Positions 44,499-53,476 of a stretch of DNA of 64,000 nucleotides are shown here, one piece after another. The translations under genes were made by a program, and so were the position numbers. Every line of letters starts with the position of its first letter. Within the stretch, counting starts at the first letter, position 1. The stretch is from contig JAIOHM010000209.1 of the NCBI GenBank assembly GCA_019912965.1, positions 1 to 64,000 on the forward strand, read 5' to 3'. The notes beneath the pieces are model-generated. The model ran no database searches, was not told where the DNA came from, and saw only the letters and a list, made by a program, of their open reading frames with translations. Source of the DNA: Anaerolineae bacterium (GTDB lineage Bacteria > Chloroflexota > Anaerolineae > Aggregatilineales > Phototrophicaceae).

Positions 44499-45353
44499 TC
44501 AATCAGTTGGCACAGCCCGGAAATACCAGGCGTGTTGCGGACTTTCAATGTACACCTGCCGCCGCAGTTGCAAATAATCGGTAGGGGTATGCCCGGTGAA
44601 CGCAGTAAAATCTTTATTGAAGTGGGATTGATCGTAGTACAAAGCTTGGTGTGCCACCTCAGTCCAATCAACCGGATTTAAAGGGTCAATATGCTGTAGC
44701 ACATGTTGAAAGCGATACAGGCGGGCTATCTCTTTCGGTGTCCCCCCGACCAACCGCTTAAATTGCGTCGTCAGATGATTTTGGCTGATCCCAATCTCAT
44801 CACTCAGCCCTTTAATGGATAGTGTCCCATGCCGCAGCCCCATTTGAGTGAGCGCATAATGCACGATGTAGAAATCATGCGGATTTTTTGCCAACACTTC
44901 AGACAGTCGGGCAAGCAGCAAACTTTCCATCAGCGCGAAGCGATCCTCGATGGTTGGCAGTGCATACAAACGCTCACGGATTTCAGCGGCAAAATAACCC
45001 CAAATGGAATCCAACGAAATGACGCTATCATGCAGTTCCGAGAGCGGAACGCGCAAGAATGGGTATGCGCCGCCCGGTTTGAAAGCCACGCCGAAAAACC
45101 GAATATCCTGCGGCCAATCGACAATATGATACGCGCTCCATAACCCCACGCCCCAGCTATCCGAACAGATCACAAAGGGTTCGGTTTGCCCCGGTTTATA
45201 AGCGCGAATAGCCCCGCCCAGATTAATCTTCAAATCGAGTCCCGCGTCCGGCATGATTTTCTCACGGGGATACGGCAAAAGCCGATCAAGATAATAGAAA
45301 TGGTCAACGTATGCGTTCAGGGGTGGTGAGGGGGTGTAGTGAATAGCAAGCAT
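44499..45353 (-). CDS. AraC-family regulator
   Basis: 284 residues. The N-terminal domain (YVDHFYYLDRLL then GLDLKINLGGAIRAY) is of the DUF6597 type found in AraC regulators, and the C-terminal 100 residues form the paired HTH: IKGLSDEIGISQNHLTTQFK, then PKEIARLYRFQHVL and WTEVAHQALYYDQSHFNKDF followed by FTAFTGHTPTDYL. The target is unknown; the GH5-like gene directly upstream on the same strand is one candidate. Confidence 0.88.
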   Translation of the reverse strand: MLAIHYTPSPPLNAYVDHFYYLDRLLPYPREKIMPDAGLDLKINLGGAIRAYKPGQTEPFVICSDSWGVGLWSAYHIVDWPQDIRFFGVAFKPGGAYPFLRVPLSELHDSVISLDSIWGYFAAEIRERLYALPTIEDRFALMESLLLARLSEVLAKNPHDFYIVHYALTQMGLRHGTLSIKGLSDEIGISQNHLTTQFKRLVGGTPKEIARLYRFQHVLQHIDPLNPVDWTEVAHQALYYDQSHFNKDFTAFTGHTPTDYLQLRRQVYIESPQHAWYFRAVPTD

Positions 45354-45503
45354 AAAATCGGTTTATACAATCCAGTCCTTAAAGCAAATCCGAAGCCCCA
45401 ATTATAACGAAAATCGCTGTACACTAGCTTAACAGTTGCTGTGTACAGCGATAATTTCGTGTTCTAGTCTCAACGGAAACGCTTAAAAACTGACCGCTGA
45501 AAG

Positions 45504-46724
45504 CTATTCTCCCAAATACTTGTGATACAACCGCACCGCGTGCCGTATCGGCTCTTGATAATATTCCTCGACCGTAATATCCAGTTCCAACCGCTTTTTG
45601 GCGGGCTGCACCATCGGCTTCGTCGCTGCGAATTTCTGGATAACCTTCGCATGAGGCTTCAGCGAACCGTCCGGGCGCACCAATCCGAAAAACCGTTCAT
45701 GCCGTGACTCTAAACACGGCGGCTTTTCCCAGAGTTCCTCGACATAATCCGCGAAGCACCATGTCATCGCGCCCGTCGCGCCCACTTCCACCAACTTGGG
45801 CAGCACCACTTCCAGATAATCGGCTAACGCTTCCTCAGAAGCCATAAACTGCTTGCGCGGCTCACCATAAGCCGTCCATTCCCAATCATACGAATCCTGC
45901 CCCGGAGCGGCTGTGCATCCGCCGAATTCTTCCATCAGCGTTGGTTTCCCGCTGAGAGCCGTCACCAACGCGCATAAATAAGGCACAAAATCCGCGTCGA
46001 GATTGCTGCGTGACCACCCTTCCGCATACATCGGATAGCCATGCATCACCGCCACATCTGTCTCGCCATACACATCATTCACCCGCAAACCGTTATCTTC
46101 AATCAGGCTGGCGACATGCAAACCACATGTCACCGGATGTTGACCATCAATCCCTTTGATGAGCTGCGTCATCTCCCGTACCCATGCCTTACCTGCCGCC
46201 GCGTCTTTCGGCCATGCGAACAAATCCGGTTCATTGCCCAGATTCCACATCCAGATTCCGGGGTGATCTTTCAGCGCACCCACCACCGTCCGCAGCAGCA
46301 ACCGTGTTGCATCCAGCGCCACCAGATCGTGATACGGATTGCGATACCCCTCGCTGACAATCTTCCCCCTGCTCACCAACTGGCGGCAGTGTGGCGACGG
46401 ATACCCCGCCCCATCTTCCAGCAGCCAGCGCGGTGACCAATTTGGCCCGCTCATATGCCCTGTGAAAAATGTCACATCCAAACCTAATCCATTTTCCGCC
46501 GCAATATCCGCCACAGTCGTCAGATTTTTCAACGCCTCGTTAGAAACGCTGTCTGACGATGGCTGAAAATCATCCCACAGCAAAAACAGCCGCACCACAT
46601 TTAACCCAATCTCGCGGATGATGGCGAACTCTTCCCGCACTTCACCCGCATCAAAATCTGACCACCAGTACATCGCTTTCCGGCGCGGCCAATAATTCAC
46701 ACCCAGAATAAAGGGCTGTTCCAT
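45504..46724 (-). CDS. GH5-like glycoside hydrolase
   Basis: 406 residues, a single TIM-barrel enzyme. It has GLNVVRLFLLWDDFQP, the acid/base region IWMWNLGNEPDLF, the His/Tyr strand VAVMHGYPMYAEGW, and the nucleophile strand PTLMEEFGGCTA, which together resemble glycosidase family 5 mannanase/cellulase-type enzymes. There is no signal peptide, so it acts in the cytoplasm or is exported in another way. Substrate cannot be told from sequence. Confidence 0.8.
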   Translation of the reverse strand: MEQPFILGVNYWPRRKAMYWWSDFDAGEVREEFAIIREIGLNVVRLFLLWDDFQPSSDSVSNEALKNLTTVADIAAENGLGLDVTFFTGHMSGPNWSPRWLLEDGAGYPSPHCRQLVSRGKIVSEGYRNPYHDLVALDATRLLLRTVVGALKDHPGIWMWNLGNEPDLFAWPKDAAAGKAWVREMTQLIKGIDGQHPVTCGLHVASLIEDNGLRVNDVYGETDVAVMHGYPMYAEGWSRSNLDADFVPYLCALVTALSGKPTLMEEFGGCTAAPGQDSYDWEWTAYGEPRKQFMASEEALADYLEVVLPKLVEVGATGAMTWCFADYVEELWEKPPCLESRHERFFGLVRPDGSLKPHAKVIQKFAATKPMVQPAKKRLELDITVEEYYQEPIRHAVRLYHKYLGE

Positions 46725-46825
46725 AATCCAAATCCTTTACTGATAACGCCCTGTTCATACCCCCCAATTCTACCCAACCGCCCTCCACCCTACGACTAAA
46801 CTTCTCATCGCCTCCCTTAAAATAA

Positions 46826-46886
46826 GGTGATTATCCCCTCATTGCACGTATATAGGGATAACTGTTGAGGGAATACGTGTCGTCAG
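46826..46886. repeat. Palindromic interspersed repeat, copy 1
   Basis: Starts GGTGATTATCCCCTCATTGC and ends GTGTCGTCAG; nearly identical to 48713-48772. It lies in the gap between the GH5-like and second AraC genes. The 162 bases following up to the AraC gene show no other feature. Confidence 0.65.
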
Positions 46887-47047
46887 CCTATAATTTTAAT
46901 AAATTGATGAAATTTTCTTGCTGTGTCTCGATCCCATCCGCTTCCCATCAAATAAGCGCCAACAAAACATGCGGAATTTTTTCAATACGATACAGCTTAA
47001 GTGCGCTTATAATGTGGATTGCTGAGTCGCTAGAGTGAGATTGTTGA

Positions 47048-47902
47048 ATGTTGCATCAACCGACATATGCTCCGGTGCCAAGGTTGGCAGCAGATGTGAA
47101 CTGCTTTTGGGCGCTTGAGCAAGACCAGGAAAGCTATAACCGTGAGGTGTACCTACCTGATGCATACGTCGAAGTGGTGATCAATGTGGGTGCGCCACTC
47201 ATGTTGGAGAGCGAATACGGAATGCTCGAACTACCACGGGCATTTGTTAACCCGCTTCAAAATAAGCCGCTTCGGATTCGCGCTGCTGGTTTCTGCCAGA
47301 TGATTTCGATGCAGTTGTATCCTTGGGCGGTCAAGCCGATCTTGAATATTGATGCTGATCCATCAACTGTGCATGTGATCGGCCTTGATGCAGATTGGCA
47401 GCGTTTTGCGGATGATCTGACGCAGATTGTCGCGCATCGAGGATATGGAGAAGCCATCGACTGCTATCAGGAATTTGTCTGCAAAACGGCTTATCGGCAT
47501 GAGCACGATCTAATGCTCATCCGCACTGCCGGACATTTACTGCATCGCTCTCATGGTCAAATCCGCATGGCAGACCTTGCCGCACAGAGCTACCTGTCGT
47601 CCAGCCAATTCGAGCGACAGTTCAAACATTACACGGCTATTTCGCCTAAAGCCTATGCCCGGATTGTTCGCTTTGGTAGCCTCCAGGCCGCATTACTCGT
47701 GAATCCATCCATCCGATTAGCGGATCTGGCGGATGTCTATGGCTACAGTGACCCGGCGCACCTGATCCGCGAATTTAAGTCTTTTGCAGGCTGTACACCA
47801 CGCGATTTCGCCTCAACTGCAACGCGCTTTTTTGAACTTCGGCAGCATGAAGATTGGTGCGATTTCATGAAGCATTATTTTAGCTTACCTAACGCAGGGT
47901 GA
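47048..47902 (+). CDS. AraC-family regulator (DUF6597 type)
   Basis: 284 residues. The N-terminal domain (DVNCFWALEQDQESYN, LPDAYVEVVINVGAPL) is of the DUF6597 type, and the C-terminal HTH has MADLAAQSYLSSSQFERQFK followed by ISPKAYARIVRFGSLQAAL and LADLADVYGYSDPAHLIREF. It lies 139 bases before the dihydrofolate-reductase-like gene on the same strand and may control it. Confidence 0.88.
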   Translation: MLHQPTYAPVPRLAADVNCFWALEQDQESYNREVYLPDAYVEVVINVGAPLMLESEYGMLELPRAFVNPLQNKPLRIRAAGFCQMISMQLYPWAVKPILNIDADPSTVHVIGLDADWQRFADDLTQIVAHRGYGEAIDCYQEFVCKTAYRHEHDLMLIRTAGHLLHRSHGQIRMADLAAQSYLSSSQFERQFKHYTAISPKAYARIVRFGSLQAALLVNPSIRLADLADVYGYSDPAHLIREFKSFAGCTPRDFASTATRFFELRQHEDWCDFMKHYFSLPNAG

Positions 47903-48041
47903 GGGAATAAAGCAGTCTCAGTTATGTCGTGATCTCCGAAACCTGGGTATGAGAGAAAGGAAGAACCATGAAACGGGTAACCAATCACGTTCTGATGCCA
48001 ACATCGTCCGACGACCAATCCATCGCTCGAGGAGGATCACG

Positions 48042-48650
48042 ATGCGAGAGCTTTTGATCGATCTCGGCACCACCCTGGACGGCTACGCGTCGGGGGAGGG
48101 CTGGCCCGGTTGGTGGGGTCTAGAAGGGCCGGAGTACCTCGCTTGGGTCAGCGAGCAACCACCAGTGACGTACCTGATGGGCGCGAACACATACCGGCTG
48201 ATGTCCAGTTTCGCCAGCGGCTCTCCGCCGCCGGGAAGCGCCGAGATGGAGGCCGAGGAGGAAGCCAGCGTTGACGAGCTCACGCGAGCGCCGAAGGTGG
48301 TGTTCTCGGCCTCGCTCAAGGAGCCTCTCACATGGGCTAACACGACTCTCGTGCGCGGCGATGCCGTGCAAGCGGTCCGGGCGATGAAGGAGGAGGGCTC
48401 CGGCATCCTCAGCACGCTCGGCAGCGTCAGCCTGTGCCGCTCGCTGCTCAAGGCGGGTCTTGTAGACCGTTTCCGGGTGGTCGTCTTTCCCGTGATCACT
48501 GGTGCCACCGGCGCGGAACGCATCTACGACGGCTATCCCGATGTCGCGCTCGACATGGTTAGCACCCGAACGTTCGACGGCAGAATCCAACTACTGGAGG
48601 GTGTCCCCAGATTGCTTGCCGGTCCGCCGGGCGTGAACAACGCTCCCTGA
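48042..48650 (+). CDS. Dihydrofolate reductase-like (RibD C-terminal) protein
   Basis: 202 residues from ATG at 48042 (GAGGAGG-type site upstream); the frame is open 31 codons further upstream but without coding character. It begins MRELLIDLGTTLDGYASGEG and has VTYLMGANTYRLM, KVVFSASLKEPLTWANTTLV, GILSTLGSVSLCRSLLKAGLVD-like strands and FRVVVFPVITGATGAERIY, the RibD-C/DHFR fold that binds NADPH. The substrate is unknown. GC content is well above its neighbours and codon use favours G/C third bases, suggesting acquisition from a high-GC donor such as an actinobacterium. Confidence 0.85.
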   Translation: MRELLIDLGTTLDGYASGEGWPGWWGLEGPEYLAWVSEQPPVTYLMGANTYRLMSSFASGSPPPGSAEMEAEEEASVDELTRAPKVVFSASLKEPLTWANTTLVRGDAVQAVRAMKEEGSGILSTLGSVSLCRSLLKAGLVDRFRVVVFPVITGATGAERIYDGYPDVALDMVSTRTFDGRIQLLEGVPRLLAGPPGVNNAP

Positions 48651-48712
48651 AGTCACTCGAATAGAACAATCATCGCAAGAACGCTTATTGAACGCAGTTG
48701 GTGAAAATAATG

Positions 48713-48793
48713 GGTGATTATCCTCTCATTGCACGTATATAGGGATAACTTTTGGGGAATACGTGTCGTCAGGGGATAATCGCCTAAAATAAT
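48713..48793. repeat. Palindromic interspersed repeat, copy 2
   Basis: The first 60 bases match 46826-46886. The whole 81-base unit is an imperfect palindrome: it starts GGTGATTATCCTCT and ends AGGGGATAATCGCC, with ACGTAT and ATACGT nested inside. This looks like a REP/MITE-type intergenic element. Confidence 0.65.
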
Positions 48794-48934
48794 CCCTCTG
48801 TGAAAGCTGAGCGAAGCCTCCCGCTTGCGGGGCTGTGTTCTCTGCGCCTCTGTGGTTGATTCTTCTTTCTTCGCGTCTTGGAGGTTATTTTTCCCTAACT
48901 TGATTTTCAGAACAAAAGTTCATATAATAGAGGT

Positions 48935-50077
48935 ATGAAATTTCACCGCGCGCCCGACACCATCCAAAAACTAAGTCTGCTGGACGACTCCACTACTTTC
49001 GAGCCAGCGGGCGATCAGCCGCGCACCGAAAGTTCTGCCAAACGGGCGAATCAACTGCCCTGTATTAGCAACGTTTCCACCCCAAAGGGCGCGGTGCCCA
49101 TGATGAAAACCATGATTACCACCGCCTGCGAACGGAACTGCTTTTACTGTCCGTTCCGCGCCGGACGCGGCAAAACACAGCGCGTCACTGTCAAGCCGGA
49201 AGAACTTGCCTCCACCTTCGACCAGTATCAGCGCGCCGGGATCGCCAAAGGCTTGTTTCTGTCCTCCGGCATCATCAAAGGCAGTGTCACCACGCAGGAC
49301 AAAATTCTGGATACGGTCGAAATCATCCGCCGCAAATACCAATACGACGGATTCATCCATCTCAAAATCATGCCCGGTGCGGAATACGATCAGGTCTATC
49401 GCGCGATGGAGTTAGCTGATCGTGTGTCCATCAACCTCGAAGGCCCAACACAGGAACGACTGAACGCCCTTGCACCCAAGAAAGATTTCGCAGGTGAATT
49501 GTTACAGCGTCTGGCATGGGCACATCAGATTCGCCAAAGCGGTGTCCGCGCCAGCAGCGTAACCCAATTTGTCGTCGGCGCGGTGGGCGATACCGATCTT
49601 GAACTGCTCTCCATCAGCGAAAAACTCTACAGACAGATGGGGCTGACCCGCGCCTACTATTCCGGGTTCCATCCTGTAGCAGATACGCCCTTCGAAAATC
49701 TCAACCCGACCATTCCCATCCGTGAATTACGCCTCTACCAATCCAGTTTCCTCCTGCGGGATTATGGGTGGAGTGTCGAAGAGTTGCCCTTTGAAGCCAG
49801 CGGTAGCCTCCGCTTGGATGTTGATCCCAAACGTGCATGGGCAGATATTTACTTGCGCCAATCGCCTGTCGAAATTATGCACGCCACCCGCGACCAACTC
49901 ATGCGGATTCCCGGAATCGGCCCGCGCAGCGCCGATACCATTCTGAAAGCGCGTCGCCAGCGCCGCCTGACCGATATTAGCCAACTGCGTGCCCTCGGCA
50001 TCCATGCGCCAGAACAGACCGCGCCCTACATTCTGCTGAATGGTCACCAGCCCCCCATCCAGCTATCCCTATTTTGA
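48935..50077 (+). CDS. Radical SAM protein with C-terminal HhH, putative DNA repair/modification
   Basis: 380 residues. The cluster motif CERNCFYCPFRAGRG has the CxxxCxxC pattern, followed by GLFLSSGIIKGSVTTQDK and IHLKIMPGAEYDQV. The C-terminus has a helix-hairpin-helix (LMRIPGIGPRSADTIL), a DNA-binding element. This is the family often found with a uracil-DNA-glycosylase-like partner and annotated as putative DNA modification/repair. No such partner sits next to it here, but a YcaQ-like glycosylase follows 575 bases downstream. The exact reaction is unknown. Confidence 0.88.
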   Translation: MKFHRAPDTIQKLSLLDDSTTFEPAGDQPRTESSAKRANQLPCISNVSTPKGAVPMMKTMITTACERNCFYCPFRAGRGKTQRVTVKPEELASTFDQYQRAGIAKGLFLSSGIIKGSVTTQDKILDTVEIIRRKYQYDGFIHLKIMPGAEYDQVYRAMELADRVSINLEGPTQERLNALAPKKDFAGELLQRLAWAHQIRQSGVRASSVTQFVVGAVGDTDLELLSISEKLYRQMGLTRAYYSGFHPVADTPFENLNPTIPIRELRLYQSSFLLRDYGWSVEELPFEASGSLRLDVDPKRAWADIYLRQSPVEIMHATRDQLMRIPGIGPRSADTILKARRQRRLTDISQLRALGIHAPEQTAPYILLNGHQPPIQLSLF

Positions 50078-50652
50078 TCTGCATGAAAAAGCAATGAAAT
50101 TGAAGCAATTAGTACTTCCACCCATCAACACAACTTGTACGCTGTTCCCTCTCTCCAGTTTGGTTCACTGGACGACACTTTTAATGCAAAGCCATTTTTC
50201 GAGCCAGAATCAGTGGGATACAAACTCTCCTCCTCGCGTGCGGGGAGGGGCTGGGGGTGGAGTAAAAAGACAATTTGCTGCCCCATCTTCCAAAAGTGTC
50301 TTATCCTCAACCAGTTTGGAGAGAGCGCTAGGCTGTGAGGTTGCTGCACAAATTGTGCAATTGCAGCGACATCTTCCCCTACCTCCGCCCGCAAATGCAC
50401 AAATTGCACAGCGGCGGATGCTCCCGGCCTTCCGCTGCACACTACGGCACTCCCCGTCTCAACCGCCGAAATTGCATTTTGCGAATCGCCATCATCCCGT
50501 CTTCCCGCCGTCACCCCCTACGGCAATTGTGCAATTTGCGAATCTTTTGCACATTTATGTTTTTTACTCATCCCTCATACCTCGTCACTTCTTTTTACTC
50601 AGTACCCAGTACTCAGCACTCAGTACTTGCTTTTAACTTTTAACTACCCATC
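50078..50652. other. Noncoding spacer with repeated short motifs
   Basis: Frames in this stretch have no coding character. It contains a near-perfect palindrome TGCACAAATTGTGCA (50345-50359), further TGCACAAATTGCAC and TTGTGCAATTTGCG motifs over the next 200 bases, and short tandem CTCAGTAC units at about 50598-50630. Confidence 0.55.
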
Positions 50653-51897
50653 ATGATCAACCGAACCATAACCCTAACCAACCTTCGCCGCCTGAATATT
50701 GCCCGCCAGCACCTTGCCGGGGAACATCTGCCGTCAGGTCACGAACCCATGCTCCAACTGGTGCGTGACATCGGCTGTTTACAATTAGACCCCACCAACG
50801 CCGTCGCCCGAAGCCATCTGCTCGTGCTGTGGAGTCGCCTCGGCAAATACGACCCCGCCCATCTCGACCACCTGCTCTGGAACGACCGTACCCTGTTTGA
50901 ATATTGGGCGCACGCCGCTTCCATCGTCCTCACCGAAGACTATCCCATCCATCGGCAGATGATGAAGGCTACCGCCAATGGCACGTCCCCATGGGGCAAT
51001 CGGATGTGGAAATGGGCCGCTGAAAATAAAACCCTCCACGACCACATTTTGGCGGAAATCCGCGAAAACGGCCCGCTGCCCTCTGAACATTTTGAGGATA
51101 AATCCACCGCTGCTTGGCATTCAACCGGCTGGACTGGCAACCGCAATGTCAGTCAGATGCTCGGTCATTTGTGGGATATGGGCGTATTGATGGTTGCCCG
51201 CCGCGAAGGAGGCCAGCGTTATTGGGATTTAGCCGAACGCTGTCTGCCGGATTGGACACCGCGCGATGATCTGCCGGATCATGAAGTAGTACGCCGTGCC
51301 GCCCAAAAATCCCTTCGCGCGCTTGGGGTTGGTCGTATGAAACATATCGACCTGCACTACACCCGCAGTCGCTACCCCGGCCTAAAAACTATCCTCCCTG
51401 AACTCGAAGCAGAGGGTGTTTTGCATCGCGTCGAAATCGACCAGGAAGGCAAAAAGTGGGCTGGTCCGTGGTACATCCACGCGGATGACCTCCCCCTGCT
51501 CGACCAGATCGAAGCCGGCAATTGGCAACCCCGCACCACCCTGCTTTCCCCCTTCGATAACCTGATCTGTGACCGCGCCCGCACCCAACTGCTCTTTAAT
51601 TTCGACTTCCGCCTCGAAATTTACGTTCCAAAAGACAAGCGCCAATACGGCTATTTTGTCCTACCCATCCTGCACGGTGACCGCCTCATTGGCCGCATCG
51701 ACCCGCTGATGAACCGCAAGGAAAACCGCTTTCAGATCAACAACGTTTATGCCGAACCGGACGCCCCCATGAATGCCGAAACCGCCCGCACCATCAAAAA
51801 TGCCATCGAATCGTTAGCATCTTTCCTCGGCGCACAAGCTATCGACTATGCCGAAAACATCCCGGACGGCTGGAAAGGCATTCTTCATACCACTTGA
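50653..51897 (+). CDS. ycaQ: YcaQ/AlkX-type winged-helix DNA glycosylase
   Basis: 414 residues, the usual length of the family. It carries the family segment CLQLDPTNAVARSHLLVLWS then RLGKYDPAHLDHLLW, with the Gln-x-Asp motif (QLD) of the YcaQ/AlkX branch, and FEYWAHAASIVL. Later come TLLSPFDNLICDRARTQLLF and DRLIGRIDPLMNRKENRF. E. coli YcaQ unhooks interstrand DNA crosslinks. The start ATG at 50653 has no ribosome site. It is downstream of another DNA-repair-type gene. Confidence 0.85.
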   Translation: MINRTITLTNLRRLNIARQHLAGEHLPSGHEPMLQLVRDIGCLQLDPTNAVARSHLLVLWSRLGKYDPAHLDHLLWNDRTLFEYWAHAASIVLTEDYPIHRQMMKATANGTSPWGNRMWKWAAENKTLHDHILAEIRENGPLPSEHFEDKSTAAWHSTGWTGNRNVSQMLGHLWDMGVLMVARREGGQRYWDLAERCLPDWTPRDDLPDHEVVRRAAQKSLRALGVGRMKHIDLHYTRSRYPGLKTILPELEAEGVLHRVEIDQEGKKWAGPWYIHADDLPLLDQIEAGNWQPRTTLLSPFDNLICDRARTQLLFNFDFRLEIYVPKDKRQYGYFVLPILHGDRLIGRIDPLMNRKENRFQINNVYAEPDAPMNAETARTIKNAIESLASFLGAQAIDYAENIPDGWKGILHTT

Positions 51898-51980
51898 ATT
51901 GATCGGCATCTTGCCAGCCAACATTACATCCATTACGATAGATTCAATAATGAGCTGTCGTTACATCGGACAAACACATC

Positions 51981-52913
51981 GTGATTTTATGCATAACCCC
52001 CAACCCTGCTTTGGATCGCACCCTCGTCGTCACCAATTTCGCCCTCGGCAAAGTCTTTCGGGCAGAATCCACAATGGCGGTAGCAGGTGGTAAAGGGGTG
52101 AATGTCGCTCGTGCCTGTCGTGTATTAGGGGGGGAAGCCACCTGCGCCGGGTTCATCGGGGGCAACACCGGGCGGCTCGTCGCCGAATCGGCTGAACATG
52201 AAGGTCTAAAAAGCAGTTGGACGTGGATTAACGGTGAAACCCGCACCTGCACCATCATCGCTGACCCCGCCACAGGCGAAGCCACTGTCGTCAATGAACA
52301 GGGGCCATCCGTAACTGAAGGCGATTGGGGACGCCTCCAAACCCAAATTCTGCGCGCTGCCGATGGAGCGAATCAAGTGTGCTTCAGCGGCAGCCTCCCA
52401 CCCGGCTCCCCCGTTTCATCCTACGTTGATCTGGTGAAAAAGGTTAGGGACAGCGGTAAACCCGTTTGGATTGATACCAGTGGGACAGCTTTAAAAGCGG
52501 TTCAGGGGCTCCCACAAATCGGCATCAAAATCAATGGCGATGAACTCGGCGCGATACTTGGCGAAACCATTTCGGACGCCGCCGCCGCCGCCGCCGCCGC
52601 CAATCGCCTTCGCCAATCAGGGATGGAAAGCATAGTCGTCACCCTCGGCTCAAAGGGCGCGGTCATGGCGCACGCGGCTGGAACATGGTGGGCATATCCC
52701 CCAAAAATCAAAACCATGAGCGCCGTCGGCAGTGGCGATTCGTTCCTCGCTGGCCTCGTCGTCGCGTTAGAACAGAACCAATCCTCGGAAATCGCTCTCA
52801 CTTATGCGGTCGCAGCCGGGGCGGCCAATGCCCTTTCCGTCGGTGGGGGTCAATTTCCCATCAGCGATTTCAAACAAATCCTCGCCCAAACCACCCTCCA
52901 ATCCATGTCCTGA
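51981..52913 (+). CDS. PfkB-family sugar kinase (1-phosphofructokinase-like)
   Basis: 310 residues from GTG. It shows MILCITPNPALDRTL, the substrate signature AGGKGVNVARACRVLGG, and the ATP/catalytic signature SAVGSGDSFLAGLVVAL, with Asp as the base. This pattern fits FruK/LacC-type phosphosugar kinases. A run of GCC codons at about 52578-52603 encodes an unbroken Ala stretch in a helix. The stop is followed by a 150-base gap before the small secreted protein. Confidence 0.9.
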   Translation: MILCITPNPALDRTLVVTNFALGKVFRAESTMAVAGGKGVNVARACRVLGGEATCAGFIGGNTGRLVAESAEHEGLKSSWTWINGETRTCTIIADPATGEATVVNEQGPSVTEGDWGRLQTQILRAADGANQVCFSGSLPPGSPVSSYVDLVKKVRDSGKPVWIDTSGTALKAVQGLPQIGIKINGDELGAILGETISDAAAAAAAANRLRQSGMESIVVTLGSKGAVMAHAAGTWWAYPPKIKTMSAVGSGDSFLAGLVVALEQNQSSEIALTYAVAAGAANALSVGGGQFPISDFKQILAQTTLQSMS

Positions 52914-53064
52914 ACAAATGGACGAGGCATGTGCCAGCAGTTTGGCCGAGACTCTGTATCCTCCCAAATGATGAAGCTGAATCCGCCTCGCGCGGGAAGA
53001 TTCCACGCTGGATGTAATGTAAGCTGTAATCATCAATTGGCAAGCTGCACAAGGAGGATACAAA

Positions 53065-53403
53065 ATGTTCCGCAAGAAATTTTCCGTCATGCTGCTCACC
53101 GTCGCCGCGCTGGGGATTTTCCAGGTGAGCGTACAAGCGCACGACGATTCCAGTATCGCAGGCGGGGGTGGCAATACGGGCGATGTAGTCATCCTTTCGG
53201 AAATTCAGTCGGAGGACGGCTACACCGTCAATGCTGGTGGTAGCAAGGGTGGCGAAGTCCCTGTCACGCCCGGTCTTCACGTACAAGCCGGAGATTCTGG
53301 CACGGGCAAGGGTGGCGATGTCCCCGTTACACCCGGTCTTCACGCACAAGCCGGAGATTCTGGCGCGGGCAAGGGTGGCGATATCCCCGTTACACCCGGC
53401 TAA
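53065..53403 (+). CDS. Small secreted protein with 20-residue repeats
   Basis: 112 residues. A signal peptide (FSVMLLTVAALGIFQVSVQA) is followed by a Gly-rich stretch and three copies, the last partial, of a 20-residue unit: GGEVPVTPGLHVQAGDSGTG then KGGDVPVTPGLHAQAGDSGA and KGGDIPVTPG at the end. The repeats are 60 bases each and nearly identical in DNA, so their number may vary. AAGGAGG precedes the ATG. A terminator follows. No family recognised. Confidence 0.75.
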   Translation: MFRKKFSVMLLTVAALGIFQVSVQAHDDSSIAGGGGNTGDVVILSEIQSEDGYTVNAGGSKGGEVPVTPGLHVQAGDSGTGKGGDVPVTPGLHAQAGDSGAGKGGDIPVTPG

Positions 53404-53441
53404 ACGTCTGTAAAGCAGGCACCACTAAAACACCGAACGAG

Positions 53442-53470
53442 AACACCTGATGTCTATTCAGGTGTTTTCC
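53442..53470 (+). terminator. Terminator after the small secreted protein
   Basis: AACACCTGA (53442-53450), loop TGTCTAT, TCAGGTGTT (53458-53466), followed by TTCCC. It lies between convergent genes and could also serve the leftward kinase gene. Confidence 0.7.
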
Positions 53471-53476
53471 CTTTGC

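Noticed and set aside
47949-48041. 31-codon N-terminal extension of the DHFR-like gene
   Set aside because: No coding character; a strong ribosome site precedes the ATG at 48042.
50040-50643. Several overlapping frames of 60-200 codons in the spacer after the radical SAM gene
   Set aside because: Frames on both strands with Pro/Ser/Arg-rich, unrelated content in a repeat-rich spacer.
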